From positions 1 to 13,144 of the forward strand of contig CAZIKQ010000047.1 in the NCBI GenBank assembly GCA_964540025.1: DNA of 13,144 nt, in the 5' to 3' direction. This document shows, piece after piece, positions 1-7,695 of the stretch (position 1 is its first letter; every line of letters begins with the position of its first letter). The notes beneath the pieces were generated by a model, which did no database searches, was not told the DNA's origin, and saw nothing but the letters and a program-made list of their open reading frames with translations. Made by a program: the position numbers and the translations under genes. The stretch is from RGIG250 sp964540025 (GTDB lineage: Bacteria > Bacillota > Negativicutes > Selenomonadales > Selenomonadaceae).

Positions 1-2
1 TG

Positions 3-1301
3 GCGTCTCTTGTCGGCTCAATCTACAATATTGTGGATCAGATTTTTATTGGTCAGGGTGTCGGCTATTTGGGAAATGCAGCGACCAATGTTGCCTACCC
101 GTTCTCTACCATCTGCCTTGCCATTGCGCTGCTGGTAGGAATTGGCAGTGCTTCCCGTGTTTCCCTCTGTCTCGGGCGCAAAGAGCCGAAGGCTGCCGCC
201 AAAGTAGCGGGAAATGGCATTGTTCTGATGGGGATTTTCGGAATTATTTATTTGTTAGTGGGTGAGGCTTTGCTGCCTTTGCTCCTGAAGGTATTTGGGA
301 CAACGACAGATGTGTTTCCATACGCAAAGCAATATGCCGGCATCACATTGATTGGAATGCCGTTTCTCATCGTAACCAATGGCATGAGCAATTTGATTCG
401 AGCAGATGGAAAACCAAAGTATTCGATGGTCTGCATGGTTGCGGGAGCTGTTGTCAATACCGTTCTTGATCCTATTTTTATTTTTGCCTGCGATTGGGGA
501 ATTGCCGGCGGAGCCTGGGCGACGGTCATTGGACAAATTTTTTCCTTCATACTCGCACTCCGTTATCTATGGCGTTTCCAAACAATCCATTTTGAAAAAG
601 AGTCATTTTTATTGGACATTAAAGAAAGCCTGAAAATTTGCAGCATGGGAATCAGCAGCAGCTCGAACCAGATTGCAATTACCGTGATTCAAATCATTCA
701 GTACAATTCGTTGGCTTATTACGGCGCGCTTACAGAATACGGACCTGATATTCCCTTGGCTGCTTGCGGAATCGTTATGAAAACAAATGCCATCCTTCTT
801 GCGATTGTTGTTGGAATCTCCCAGGGAACACAGCCGATCATCGGCTTCAACTACGGGGCAAGGCAGTATCATCGTGTACGAGAGGCTTATCTGCTTGCAG
901 TAAAATGGAACCTCATCGTTTCTGCTATTGGTTTCATCGCCTTTCAATTTTTCCCGCATTCTATCATTGCACTATTCGGAGACGGCAACGAGCTGTATTT
1001 TGAATTTGCCGTTTTGTTCATGCGTACCTATCTTTTTATGGTGTTGGTAAATGGTGTACAGCTGCTTTCTTCCAGCTTTTTTACCGCAATAGGAAAAGCG
1101 TTAAAAGGGGCTCTGTTGGCATTAACAAGGCAGACCTTTTTCCTGATTCCGCTTACCCTGCTGCTCCCCCTTCGTTTCGGAATTATGGGAGTATTGCTTG
1201 CGGGGCCTGTTGCTGATTTTTCAGCGTTTGTGCTGTCTGTTGTGCTGGTGGGGATAGAATTACGAAAACAAAAAAAGCAGCTGGCAGTCCGGCTTGACTG
1301 A
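3..1301 (+). CDS. MATE family multidrug/Na+-type efflux transporter (5' end cut off)
   Basis: Integral membrane antiporter of the MATE family, expected to export drugs or other organic cations using an ion gradient. The reading frame is open from base 3 and reads SIYNIVDQIFIGQGVGYLG, the usual motif at the first helix of MepA-like MATE proteins. The GTG at 33 is therefore an internal Val and the real start lies upstream of the window. The visible 432 residues make up nearly all of a roughly 450-residue MATE protein, with many hydrophobic helices and family motifs such as RADGKPKYSM in the middle and SQGTQPIIGFNYGA in the second half. It ends at TGA 1299-1301 with a short basic tail. Base composition is clearly more AT-rich than the right half of the window, which suggests a different history. 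The family is confident; the substrate cannot be read from the sequence. Confidence 0.93.
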   Translation, partial: ASLVGSIYNIVDQIFIGQGVGYLGNAATNVAYPFSTICLAIALLVGIGSASRVSLCLGRKEPKAAAKVAGNGIVLMGIFGIIYLLVGEALLPLLLKVFGTTTDVFPYAKQYAGITLIGMPFLIVTNGMSNLIRADGKPKYSMVCMVAGAVVNTVLDPIFIFACDWGIAGGAWATVIGQIFSFILALRYLWRFQTIHFEKESFLLDIKESLKICSMGISSSSNQIAITVIQIIQYNSLAYYGALTEYGPDIPLAACGIVMKTNAILLAIVVGISQGTQPIIGFNYGARQYHRVREAYLLAVKWNLIVSAIGFIAFQFFPHSIIALFGDGNELYFEFAVLFMRTYLFMVLVNGVQLLSSSFFTAIGKALKGALLALTRQTFFLIPLTLLLPLRFGIMGVLLAGPVADFSAFVLSVVLVGIELRKQKKQLAVRLD

Positions 1302-1474
1302 CTGAGAGGGGGTAATCCCAAGCCTTTTTACTCCGGCCCCTTCCGGTTACAGGCGGGGAGATTTGCCGGAAGTCTTGCAATCCAAAATCAATGCTGTTAT
1401 GTTATACGAAGAGTCGGCAGAATTTATGATGGAAAAAGCCGGAGTTTTATCGGCAATATTGCAGGAGGAGAAAA

Positions 1475-1951
1475 ATGGCGCTGGAGATAGAGCGGAAATT
1501 TCTTGTGAAGGAAAGCTGGAAGCCGGAGGGGGCGGGCCACCTCATCTGTCAGGGGTATTTGCCCCAGCGGGAGGGATCACCCTTCACGGTGCGGGTCCGC
1601 CGCAGCGACGAGCGGGCGTACCTTTGTATCAAGGGGATAAATACCGGGGTGAGCCGGGCGGAGTTCGAGTATCCCATTCCCCTGGCCGACGCGGCGGAGC
1701 TGCTGGCCCGGCTGGAAAAGTGCGGGGAAAGCTTCATCCACAAGACGAGGTACATCGTGCCCTATGAAGGGCATAATTGGGAGGTGGACGTCTTCGCCGG
1801 GCCGAACGAGGGGCTGAGGGTGGCGGAGATAGAGCTGTCCTCCGAGGCGGAGAGCTTCCAAAAGCCGGACTGGGTGGGGGAGGAAGTCAGCGGCGATCCC
1901 CGGTACTACAATGCAAATCTCATAAATAATCCCTATTGCCGCTGGAAATGA
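1475..1951 (+). CDS. CYTH domain protein (triphosphate tunnel metalloenzyme)
   Basis: A 158-residue single-domain CYTH protein. The family includes inorganic triphosphatases, thiamine triphosphatase and class IV adenylate cyclases; the short bacterial members are mostly tripolyphosphatases. The signature ExExK is at the N-terminus (E4, E6, K8). The tunnel charges follow in order: R40/R42/R43 in TVRVRR, K53, E63/E65, K90/R92 and E103/D105 in WEVDVFAG, then E118/E120. Length is normal and nothing is missing. The ATG at 1475 follows an AGGAGGAG ribosome-binding site at 1464-1471. A weak promoter-like pair, TTGCAA at 1375 and TATGTT at 1398 with a 17-base spacer, lies upstream. The gene is GC-rich, unlike both neighbours. 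Cytosolic; the exact substrate is not decided by the sequence. Confidence 0.9.
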   Translation: MALEIERKFLVKESWKPEGAGHLICQGYLPQREGSPFTVRVRRSDERAYLCIKGINTGVSRAEFEYPIPLADAAELLARLEKCGESFIHKTRYIVPYEGHNWEVDVFAGPNEGLRVAEIELSSEAESFQKPDWVGEEVSGDPRYYNANLINNPYCRWK

Positions 1952-1958
1952 GGTAATA

Positions 1959-2765
1959 ATGGTAAAGAATGTATTCAAGTATTTGGCGTACATTTTTGGT
2001 ATATTGGGAATATGTATTACGATACAGTATACCTTGGCAGCAACTCCGTCAATGAAGTGGACATATATAAGATATTGCGTGGTTGTGTCGATACTGTTGC
2101 CTGCTTTATTGAACAAGATAAACAGTATTGGAATTATAAGAACATTTGTTTTTTTTGTTTATATCAGTACAGTTGTTCCGTTGACATATAAGTACTTCAG
2201 GCAGGCCAATGTTAATGGCGAGTTTGTGTGGGATGAGTTGGCTGGTAGTATGTCTATTGTGGGTGTAATGATTTGTTTTGAAATCATTATCAAAAATCTC
2301 AGCCACGGTAAAATTGCTTCCTGTATTATTTCTTTGGTTAATATTCTTGTTATATTGCCGTACATAATCTTTTTTGTGTACAGCGCGGCAACGGGAGATG
2401 TAATTGATGTAAATTCATTAGTTGCCGTGTACCAGACAAATATCAATGAGTCTATAGAGTTTTTCAGGTCATATATTGACAGCTTCAGCATAATACTATT
2501 GTTCGGTTTATTGGCATTTAGCGCTGTTGTTATTATGTATGCAAACAATAATACCACTATAGATAAGTTTTTTGGTAGAAATATGCTTGTCAATGTAGTG
2601 AATATCTTTGCGTTTATTGCTTATATGGGGTTGGCATATAAAACCGTGAATTTCGGCTATTTTGGGAAAATCAGTGTTGAGAGTAAACAATATTTGGAGT
2701 CGGTTAGAAATTTTAATAAACTGCGTTATAACAGCGATGGCACAAAAAAGCCATCAAGGAGGTAA
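1959..2765 (+). CDS. Phosphoethanolamine transferase, N-terminal membrane half (split by frameshift)
   Basis: First half of an EptA/CptA-type (COG2194) transferase, which moves phosphoethanolamine from phosphatidylethanolamine to lipid A, LPS core or another surface glycan on the outer side of the inner membrane. These 268 residues hold several hydrophobic helices (about 6-28, 38-52, 58-78, 97-113, 121-142, 175-194, 208-230). A loop with VAVYQTNINESIEFF (155-169) follows; a QTN-x-x-E pattern at this place is typical of the family. The sequence then runs into the periplasmic linker and stops at TAA 2763-2765, before the catalytic core. In the -1 frame the protein continues without interruption from base 2750. 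The start ATG is 7 bases after the CYTH stop with a TGAGGTAA ribosome-binding site, so the two genes may be co-transcribed. Strongly AT-rich, suggesting lateral acquisition. Alone, this half should be inactive. Confidence 0.8.
   Translation: MVKNVFKYLAYIFGILGICITIQYTLAATPSMKWTYIRYCVVVSILLPALLNKINSIGIIRTFVFFVYISTVVPLTYKYFRQANVNGEFVWDELAGSMSIVGVMICFEIIIKNLSHGKIASCIISLVNILVILPYIIFFVYSAATGDVIDVNSLVAVYQTNINESIEFFRSYIDSFSIILLFGLLAFSAVVIMYANNNTTIDKFFGRNMLVNVVNIFAFIAYMGLAYKTVNFGYFGKISVESKQYLESVRNFNKLRYNSDGTKKPSRR
2744..2750 (+). other. A AAA AAG slippery heptamer at the frame junction
   Basis: In the zero frame the codons are ACA AAA AAG, so the heptamer is in exactly the register (X XXY YYZ) needed for tandem -1 slippage, the same sequence as used in E. 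coli dnaX. After slipping, the next codon is GCC at 2750, which opens the frame of the catalytic half. The zero-frame stop comes 12 bases later. A short possible stem (2759-2763 with 2772-2776) starts 8 bases downstream. An AAGGAGG lies at 2756-2762, downstream of the slip site rather than upstream as in dnaX. A plain one-base loss in the A6 run explains the same observation. Confidence 0.5.
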
Positions 2766-3736
2766 CTTGCGACCTTAAAGAAGGGACGTATGTAGTAATC
2801 ATTGGTGAGAGCCAGAATCGACGCCATATGCAGGCTTATGGGTATGAAAGAGAGACTACCCCTTGGCTGTACAGTCATTTACACGATAATAATTTTATTT
2901 TTATGAACAATGGGTATTCTTGCCACACACTGACTATGATGTGCTTATCTAAAGCTTTGACCCAGTCAAGCCAGTATAATGGCATTGAGTTTCATGATGC
3001 TTATTCCTTGGTTGATATTGCTGGAGCGGCAGGGTTTAGAACGTATTGGATAAGCAACCAATCTCAGTATGGAGCCTATAGTACGCCTGTTACTGCTATA
3101 GCAGGTTTATCCGATAAACAGGAATGGATTAATAGTGATAGTACTGCGGCCAATGTTTTTGATGAAGTTATACTGGATAAATTGGAAGTAATACCCAAAA
3201 GCGGCAAAAATATCGTGTTTATTCATCTTGTTGGTAATCATTGGGAGTATAAAAACAGGTATCCTTCTGAGTATTCTAAATTTTTCGACAGTAAAGATTC
3301 TCATATAGAAGGAGTCGTTGATGTAGAAAAGCTGAACGAATATGATAACAGTATCCTTTATAATGATTATGTTGTGAGTAAAATTTTCGACTACGCAAAA
3401 TCAAATTGGAATATTATGAACATAACATATTTTTCAGATCATGGTGAAGCTGTTGTTAGCGATAAGAAGCATAGTCCCGGCCGTTTTGAGCAGGATATGG
3501 CTACCATTCCTGTTTATTTCTATTTTTCAGATAAGTATTTTGAAGTATATCCCAGGGAAAATCTTTTTATCAAAAAGGATGCCTATTTTACAAACGACAT
3601 GATTTATGACACGCTGATTGGAATTTGGAGGATAAATACTAATTACTATGATAGCAGACAGGACATTTTCTCTTTAGATTACGGTTATAAAAAAAGTGAC
3701 CTGAAGATTTTGAACAAGAGCGATATGATAAAATAG
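2750..3736 (+). CDS. Phosphoethanolamine transferase, C-terminal catalytic half (reached by -1 frameshift)
   Basis: Periplasmic alkaline-phosphatase/sulfatase-fold domain of the gene that starts at 1959. Read through from the slip site, the joined protein is 592 residues, normal for the family. Numbered in the joined protein: metal-ligand Glu284 in IIGES; the nucleophile motif SCHTLT with Thr326 (compare SCGTxT of EptA and MCR); His422 and His428 in HLVGNHWEY; Asp494-His495 in DHGE; His505 in KKHSPGRFE. All expected catalytic positions are present. The first ATG in this frame, at 2828, would give a 302-residue protein lacking the IIGE strand and the metal ligand Glu284. No ATG, GTG or TTG lies in frame between the upstream stop (2729) and 2828, so independent translation of an active domain looks unlikely. 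Either the ribosome shifts frame or the gene is broken. AT-rich like the first half. Confidence 0.8.
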   Translation, partial: AIKEVTCDLKEGTYVVIIGESQNRRHMQAYGYERETTPWLYSHLHDNNFIFMNNGYSCHTLTMMCLSKALTQSSQYNGIEFHDAYSLVDIAGAAGFRTYWISNQSQYGAYSTPVTAIAGLSDKQEWINSDSTAANVFDEVILDKLEVIPKSGKNIVFIHLVGNHWEYKNRYPSEYSKFFDSKDSHIEGVVDVEKLNEYDNSILYNDYVVSKIFDYAKSNWNIMNITYFSDHGEAVVSDKKHSPGRFEQDMATIPVYFYFSDKYFEVYPRENLFIKKDAYFTNDMIYDTLIGIWRINTNYYDSRQDIFSLDYGYKKSDLKILNKSDMIK

Positions 3737-3754
3737 TTATTGTCGTGGATTGTT

Positions 3755-3775
3755 ATCACATTATGTAATGGTGAT
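3755..3775 (+). terminator. Weak AT-rich hairpin after the transferase gene
   Basis: ATCACATT pairs with AATGGTGAT around a 4-base loop with one bulged G, 19 bases after the stop codon at 3736. It is followed by TAAATAAATA rather than a true T-run, so termination is only a possibility. The rest of 3737-3868 shows nothing else recognisable. Confidence 0.25.
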
Positions 3776-3868
3776 TAAATAAATACAGGAAAATAGATCT
3801 TTTGCCATGCAATCAATCTTGCGATTTGGACTGTAATAGCGAAAAAATATACCTGAAAGGTTAAACAT

Positions 3869-3912
3869 AAAAAGCACAAGGTCCCCGGCAGTTTTGGCTG
3901 TCGGGGGCCTTG
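3869..3912 (-). terminator. Rho-independent terminator of the leftward LCP/ABC-F transcript
   Basis: A 15-pair hairpin: the arm at 3877-3891 pairs with 3898-3912 around a 6-base loop, with two G-U type positions. On the minus strand it is followed by TGCTTTTTATG (T-run 3873 to 3869). It lies 83 bases beyond the stop codon of the ABC-F gene and on the plus strand has no T-run after it, so it serves the minus strand. Confidence 0.85.
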
Positions 3913-3995
3913 CTGTTGATGTGAAAATGGCGGTCAAATCTTTGATAGCCTTCAGGAAGCGGGCTGCTGAGCCTGAATTTGGCAGATGCTCGGAG

Positions 3996-6041
3996 TCAGG
4001 CCAGCTTGCCCCATTTTTCGTATCTTTGGAGCAGCTCCGCCTCTTTGGCGGCGTATTGAGCGGCCAAGCTGGCGCTGCGGGCGGGGTCTGACTGGTTGGC
4101 CGGGTCGGAGATCTCCCGTTCCAGCATTTTCAGCTCCGCTTCGCACATGGCGATCTCCGCCTCCGTCCGGGCGAGCTTTTCCTGATCCACCGGGGGATTG
4201 GCCCCCTTGGGAGACTGGGGGCTGCCGCTCTTTGGCCGGGCGGCGGGTTCGCTTTTGCCGCCGCTGTCCTTTGGCCGGGCGGTTTTTTTACCGTCCGGCA
4301 GGGGAGCCGGGTCAGCTCCCAGCAGCTTGGGCGGGGTCCGCCAGCGGGCGGTCTGCGCTTCCTGAGCTTTCAGGGTATCGGGATTGGGCGGGGCGGAATT
4401 TTCGTCCTGCCAGGCGGCCAGGGCGGCTTTCTTTTCCCGGTAGTAATCGTAGGGCCCGTCATAGGCGGTGACGATGCCGTCAGCCAGCTCCAGGGTGCGG
4501 TTTGTCACCCGGTTCAGGAAGTAGCGGTCGTGGCTCACCACCAGAAAGGTGCCGGGGAAGCTCATGAGGGCGTTTTCAATGGCTTCCTTGGCGGGAATGT
4601 CCAAATGGTTGGTGGGCTCGTCCAGGATGAGAAAATTTGCCCCGGTGAGCATCAGCTTCAGAAAGGAGAGCCGGGCGGCTTCCCCGCCGGACAGATCCCC
4701 TACCTTTTTCTCGACTTCATCTCCGTGAAAGAGAAAGGCCCCCAGATATTTCCGGCAGGTCAGGTCGTCAAAGCCGAAGTCGTCCTGAATTTCCTGAAAG
4801 ACGGTGCGGGCCGGGGTCAGGTTTTCATGCTCCTGGGAGAAGTAGCCGATTTGTACCCGGTTGCCGATTTTGAAGCGGCCTTCCGTGGCGGTAAGCTCTC
4901 CTACAATGAGCTTGAGGAGCGTGGTTTTGCCGATGCCGTTGGCGCCGATGAGGGCCACGCCCTCGCCTTTTTTTATGAGCAGGTTGAGGTCTTTCAGCAG
5001 GGGATGGTCGGGGTTGTAGCCAAAGGTGAGATGTTCCGCTTCAAAGACCCGCTCGGCGCATTCGGCGGGGGGCTGGAAGGTGAAGAAGTCAAAGGCCCTG
5101 GCGGCCGGGGGGAGGATTATCCGCTCCAGCCGGTCAAGCTGGGATTGGCGGCCCCGGGCCTGTTTGGCTTTGATCCCGGCCTTGTATTTCCGGATGTATT
5201 CCTCGGTGGCCTTTATGTGTTCCTGCTGTTTGGCGTAGGCGGTTTCCAGGGCGGCCCGGCGCTGGTCCCTGACCTTGACGTAATAGGAGTAGCTGCCGGC
5301 GTAGGTGGTGGTGGTCTTGTTGGCCAGCTCGATGGTTTTCATGGAAACCCGATCCAGAAAGGCCCGGTCATGGGAAATTATCAGGACGGCCCCCCGGTAG
5401 CTTTTCAGGTAGGCTTCCAGCCATTCGATCATTTCGATGTCCAGATGGTTGGTAGGTTCGTCCAGGTAGAGAAAGTCCGGTTCCCGCAGGAGGGCCCGGG
5501 CCAGGAGGACGCGGGTTTTCTGGCCGCCGGAGAGTTCGTCGGTACGGCGGGAAAAATCCGCGTCCCGGAAGCCCAGACCAAAGGCGACCTTCCGGATGCG
5601 GGCTTCGTAGTCGTAGCCGGAGAGCTGCTCAAAGCGGAGGAGGATCCGCTGGTATTCCGCCAGCAGCTCCTCCCCGGTCAGGTGGTCCTGATAGCCGATG
5701 GCGTTATCAGTCTGATGATGGAGGCGGGCTTCCAGCTCGGCTTTTTTTGCTTCCAGGCGGCGGACGTCGGCGAAGGCGGCGAGAAAATCATCGTAGATGG
5801 CAGGGCCGTGAAGCTCCGCCTGCTGCTCCAGATAGCCGACGGTGACGGGCCCGTCGTAGGCGACGGTTCCCCGGTCAAATTCCTCCAGCCCCAGCAGGCA
5901 GCGGAGGAAGGTGGTTTTCCCGGCTCCGTTGGCTCCCACGAAGCCCGCCGTTTCACCGGTGGAAAGGGTGAAGGAGACGTTTTCAAACAGGGTGCGGATG
6001 CCGTATGATTTAGCGAGTCCATTGACTCGTAGTGTGGTCAT
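3996..6041 (-). CDS. ABC-F family ATPase (Uup/YdiF/EttA-like), ribosome-associated
   Basis: Soluble protein with two ATPase domains and no membrane segment, the layout of ABC-F proteins that bind the ribosomal E site to relieve stalling or protect against antibiotics. Domain 1: Walker A GANGAGKTT (36-44), signature LSGGQ (170-174), Walker B with Glu195 in LYLDEPTNHLD, then SHDRAFLD. The inter-domain arm (about 255-310) is rich in Lys, Arg and Gln, as in the P-site tRNA interaction motif region. Domain 2: Walker A GANGIGKTT (366-374), LSGGE (450-454), Glu475 in LILDEPTNHLD, SHDRYFLN. A Pro/Ala/Lys-rich linker (about 548-620) leads to a C-terminal coiled coil (about 621-681), as in Uup/YdiF-type members. 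At 681 residues it is at the long end of the family. The ATG at 6041 follows a GAAAGGAAA ribosome-binding site; the LCP gene ends 63 bases upstream. Housekeeping versus resistance role cannot be told from sequence alone. Confidence 0.93.
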   Translation of the reverse strand: MTTLRVNGLAKSYGIRTLFENVSFTLSTGETAGFVGANGAGKTTFLRCLLGLEEFDRGTVAYDGPVTVGYLEQQAELHGPAIYDDFLAAFADVRRLEAKKAELEARLHHQTDNAIGYQDHLTGEELLAEYQRILLRFEQLSGYDYEARIRKVAFGLGFRDADFSRRTDELSGGQKTRVLLARALLREPDFLYLDEPTNHLDIEMIEWLEAYLKSYRGAVLIISHDRAFLDRVSMKTIELANKTTTTYAGSYSYYVKVRDQRRAALETAYAKQQEHIKATEEYIRKYKAGIKAKQARGRQSQLDRLERIILPPAARAFDFFTFQPPAECAERVFEAEHLTFGYNPDHPLLKDLNLLIKKGEGVALIGANGIGKTTLLKLIVGELTATEGRFKIGNRVQIGYFSQEHENLTPARTVFQEIQDDFGFDDLTCRKYLGAFLFHGDEVEKKVGDLSGGEAARLSFLKLMLTGANFLILDEPTNHLDIPAKEAIENALMSFPGTFLVVSHDRYFLNRVTNRTLELADGIVTAYDGPYDYYREKKAALAAWQDENSAPPNPDTLKAQEAQTARWRTPPKLLGADPAPLPDGKKTARPKDSGGKSEPAARPKSGSPQSPKGANPPVDQEKLARTEAEIAMCEAELKMLEREISDPANQSDPARSASLAAQYAAKEAELLQRYEKWGKLA

Positions 6042-6104
6042 AAGATTTCCTTTCGGGGGGAATGTATTTCCGGGCTCAACACTAAGGTAGACAGTTTGCC
6101 GCCC

Positions 6105-7622
6105 TTATTTCAGCCGGAAGTCGGTTCCGATGTTTACGAAGACTTCCCCCGGTTTCCCGCCGCCGATGATAATGCAGGGAAAGGGCATACCGTAGAATTC
6201 GGCCACATTGGCGTCGGGGACAACGATCCGGGTTTCGTTCAGCTTGTTGCTGCCGGTGGAAACCTCGATGACCTGGAAGCCTTTTTCCGTCAGGATGGCC
6301 GCAGTCTTTGCTCCGGCTCCGTTGATGCCGGAGGAATTCACGATGGTGACCTTTACCGGCGCGCTCTGCTTTTCGGAGGTTGTCTGCCGGGTCTGCTGTA
6401 CCTGGGCGTCCAGGGTATCCTCGCTGCGGCGGTCTTTTTTCGTTCTGTTTTCCATGGCGGAGGTCCTGATTTCCGGGTTATCCTGGGCCATTACGCTACC
6501 GGTGGGCTGGCCTGTACCGGCGGCCCCGCTGGCAGGATTTGCTTCCCCGGCAATATTATCCGGGGCCTTGCCCTTGTTTTCCTTCTTCTTGTCCCGGTAG
6601 CCGCCCGATTGCACGGAGGAGATGATGTCGGGGACGGAGAAGCCCTGCGGCAGCTCCGCCTCGTAGTCGGCGGTGTCATTGACAGCGTGGGCAACGTAGG
6701 CTTCGCCGGGCTCGATGCCCATGGCGTCCGCCAGCTGGAGGCGGGCCCGCTTGATGTCCGGCAGCCAGTAGCTGATGGAGTCAAGGTAAGCAGGGCGTCC
6801 CGGGAGCATTGAGGAGTTGAAGTATTCCTTTTTCAGACCGGCCAGGAAGGTGGCCAGGCGGCAGCGCTCGCTGAGGCCCAGGTTTGTTACCAGCGCCTTG
6901 TCGGAGGCTTTCAGCAGGGCGGGCAGCTTCGCCAGGAGCGAGGTGAGCTTCGTTTGGGAGATGATCTCCCGGACGAAGTTCTGCTGGCGGCCAATGCGGC
7001 CCAAATCACCCTGTTCGTCCCGGTAGCGGACATACTCCATTGATTTTTGGCCGTCCAGATGCTGGCGGCCGGGCTGAAAGTCGATGACCAGTCCTCCGTT
7101 GTCGTCCCAGGGGTCCTCGTAGTGCATGGGGCGTTCCACGGTTATGTCGACGCCGCCCAGAGTATCGATCACTCCCACAAAAACCTCCGGGTCCAGAAGG
7201 GCGTAGTAATCGATGGGGGCGCCGAGAAGCTCGCTTACGGTGGCGCAGGTCAGCTCATGACCGCCGAAAGCGTAGGTGTGGTTGATTTTATCGTAGCCGT
7301 TGCCGGCAATTTTTACCCGGGTGTCCCGGGGGATGGAGAGGATTGCCGCCTTGTCCTTCTTCATGTCCACCGTGAGAAGGACAAGGGTATCGCTCCGGCC
7401 CACGTCGGTTGTTCGGTGGTCGATTCCCATGAGAAGGACGTTTACCGCGGAGCCGCCGTCCAGTATTTTTCCCTGGTCGGCGGGGCTGATCTCCCGGCTG
7501 GGGGTGATGGCCCGGAAAAGAAAGCCGTAAACGCAGCCGCCGACAGCCAGCAGGAGAATGACCAGAAGAGTGAGCCGCCGCAGGGAACGCCGCTTTTTCT
7601 TCCTTTGTCGTCTTGGTACCAT
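6105..7622 (-). CDS. LCP (LytR-CpsA-Psr) family phosphotransferase with C-terminal LytR_C domain
   Basis: Membrane-anchored enzyme that links undecaprenyl-phosphate-bound glycopolymers to peptidoglycan on the outer face of the membrane. Residues 1-16 are strongly basic (PRRQRKKKRRSLRR), followed by one membrane helix (about 17-37), giving an N-in, C-out protein. The LCP domain covers about 57-225: NVLLMGID (61-68), GRSDT with R76 and D78, SIPRDTR with R99, and YVRYRDEQGDLGRIGRQQ with R199, R201, R209 and R212. These are the Arg and Asp positions that bind the polyprenyl pyrophosphate. A polar low-complexity linker (about 343-420) leads to a LytR_C domain (about 422-504, VTIVNSSGINGAG onwards). 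The ATG at 7622 follows GAGAAGGA. Upstream lies the structured RNA at 7659-7885, which may control this gene. Together with the ABC-F gene it forms a probable two-gene minus-strand operon. Confidence 0.93.
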   Translation of the reverse strand: MVPRRQRKKKRRSLRRLTLLVILLLAVGGCVYGFLFRAITPSREISPADQGKILDGGSAVNVLLMGIDHRTTDVGRSDTLVLLTVDMKKDKAAILSIPRDTRVKIAGNGYDKINHTYAFGGHELTCATVSELLGAPIDYYALLDPEVFVGVIDTLGGVDITVERPMHYEDPWDDNGGLVIDFQPGRQHLDGQKSMEYVRYRDEQGDLGRIGRQQNFVREIISQTKLTSLLAKLPALLKASDKALVTNLGLSERCRLATFLAGLKKEYFNSSMLPGRPAYLDSISYWLPDIKRARLQLADAMGIEPGEAYVAHAVNDTADYEAELPQGFSVPDIISSVQSGGYRDKKKENKGKAPDNIAGEANPASGAAGTGQPTGSVMAQDNPEIRTSAMENRTKKDRRSEDTLDAQVQQTRQTTSEKQSAPVKVTIVNSSGINGAGAKTAAILTEKGFQVIEVSTGSNKLNETRIVVPDANVAEFYGMPFPCIIIGGGKPGEVFVNIGTDFRLK

Positions 7623-7658
7623 AATAATCCTTCTCTCAGAATTGTATTCATAACGACT

Positions 7659-7695
7659 AAAAGAGGTTCCCGCTTCCTTGGTCCACGGGGAATCC
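7659..7695 (-). terminator. Terminator-like hairpin at the end of the structured RNA, before the LCP gene
   Basis: On the minus strand GGATTCCC (7695-7688) can pair with GGGAACC (7671-7665), leaving one bulged A and a large loop. TCTTTT (7664-7659) follows. The LCP start codon is 37 bases further on. The same GGGAACC arm can instead pair with 7871-7881 (stem P1), so this hairpin may be conditional. Confidence 0.5.

Noticed and set aside
1302..1312. CTGAGAGGGGG, resembling part of a TPP riboswitch
   Set aside because: The second conserved TPP element and the supporting stems are absent, and the neighbouring genes are not thiamine genes.
1363..1767. 134-codon ORF before and across the CYTH start
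   Set aside because: It overlaps most of the CYTH gene in another frame, and its second half is Gly/Pro/Arg shadow sequence.
2181..2186. TTGACA inside the transferase gene (another at 9433-9438)
   Set aside because: Neither has a -10 box at a suitable spacing; both are chance matches.
2828..3736. Catalytic half as an independent gene starting at ATG 2828
   Set aside because: It would lack the IIGE strand and metal ligand Glu284, and no ribosome-binding site lies at a suitable distance. The homologous frame clearly continues upstream to 2750.
4530..6008. 492-codon open frame on the plus strand
   Set aside because: It is exactly antisense to the ABC-F gene, its translation is Gly/Val-rich low complexity, and all ABC-F motifs are on the minus strand. 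It is a GC-rich shadow frame.
7676..7690. AAGGAAGC on the minus strand, resembling the SRP RNA helix 8 motif
   Set aside because: The GGAA tetraloop context and the opposing strand of the SRP motif are missing.
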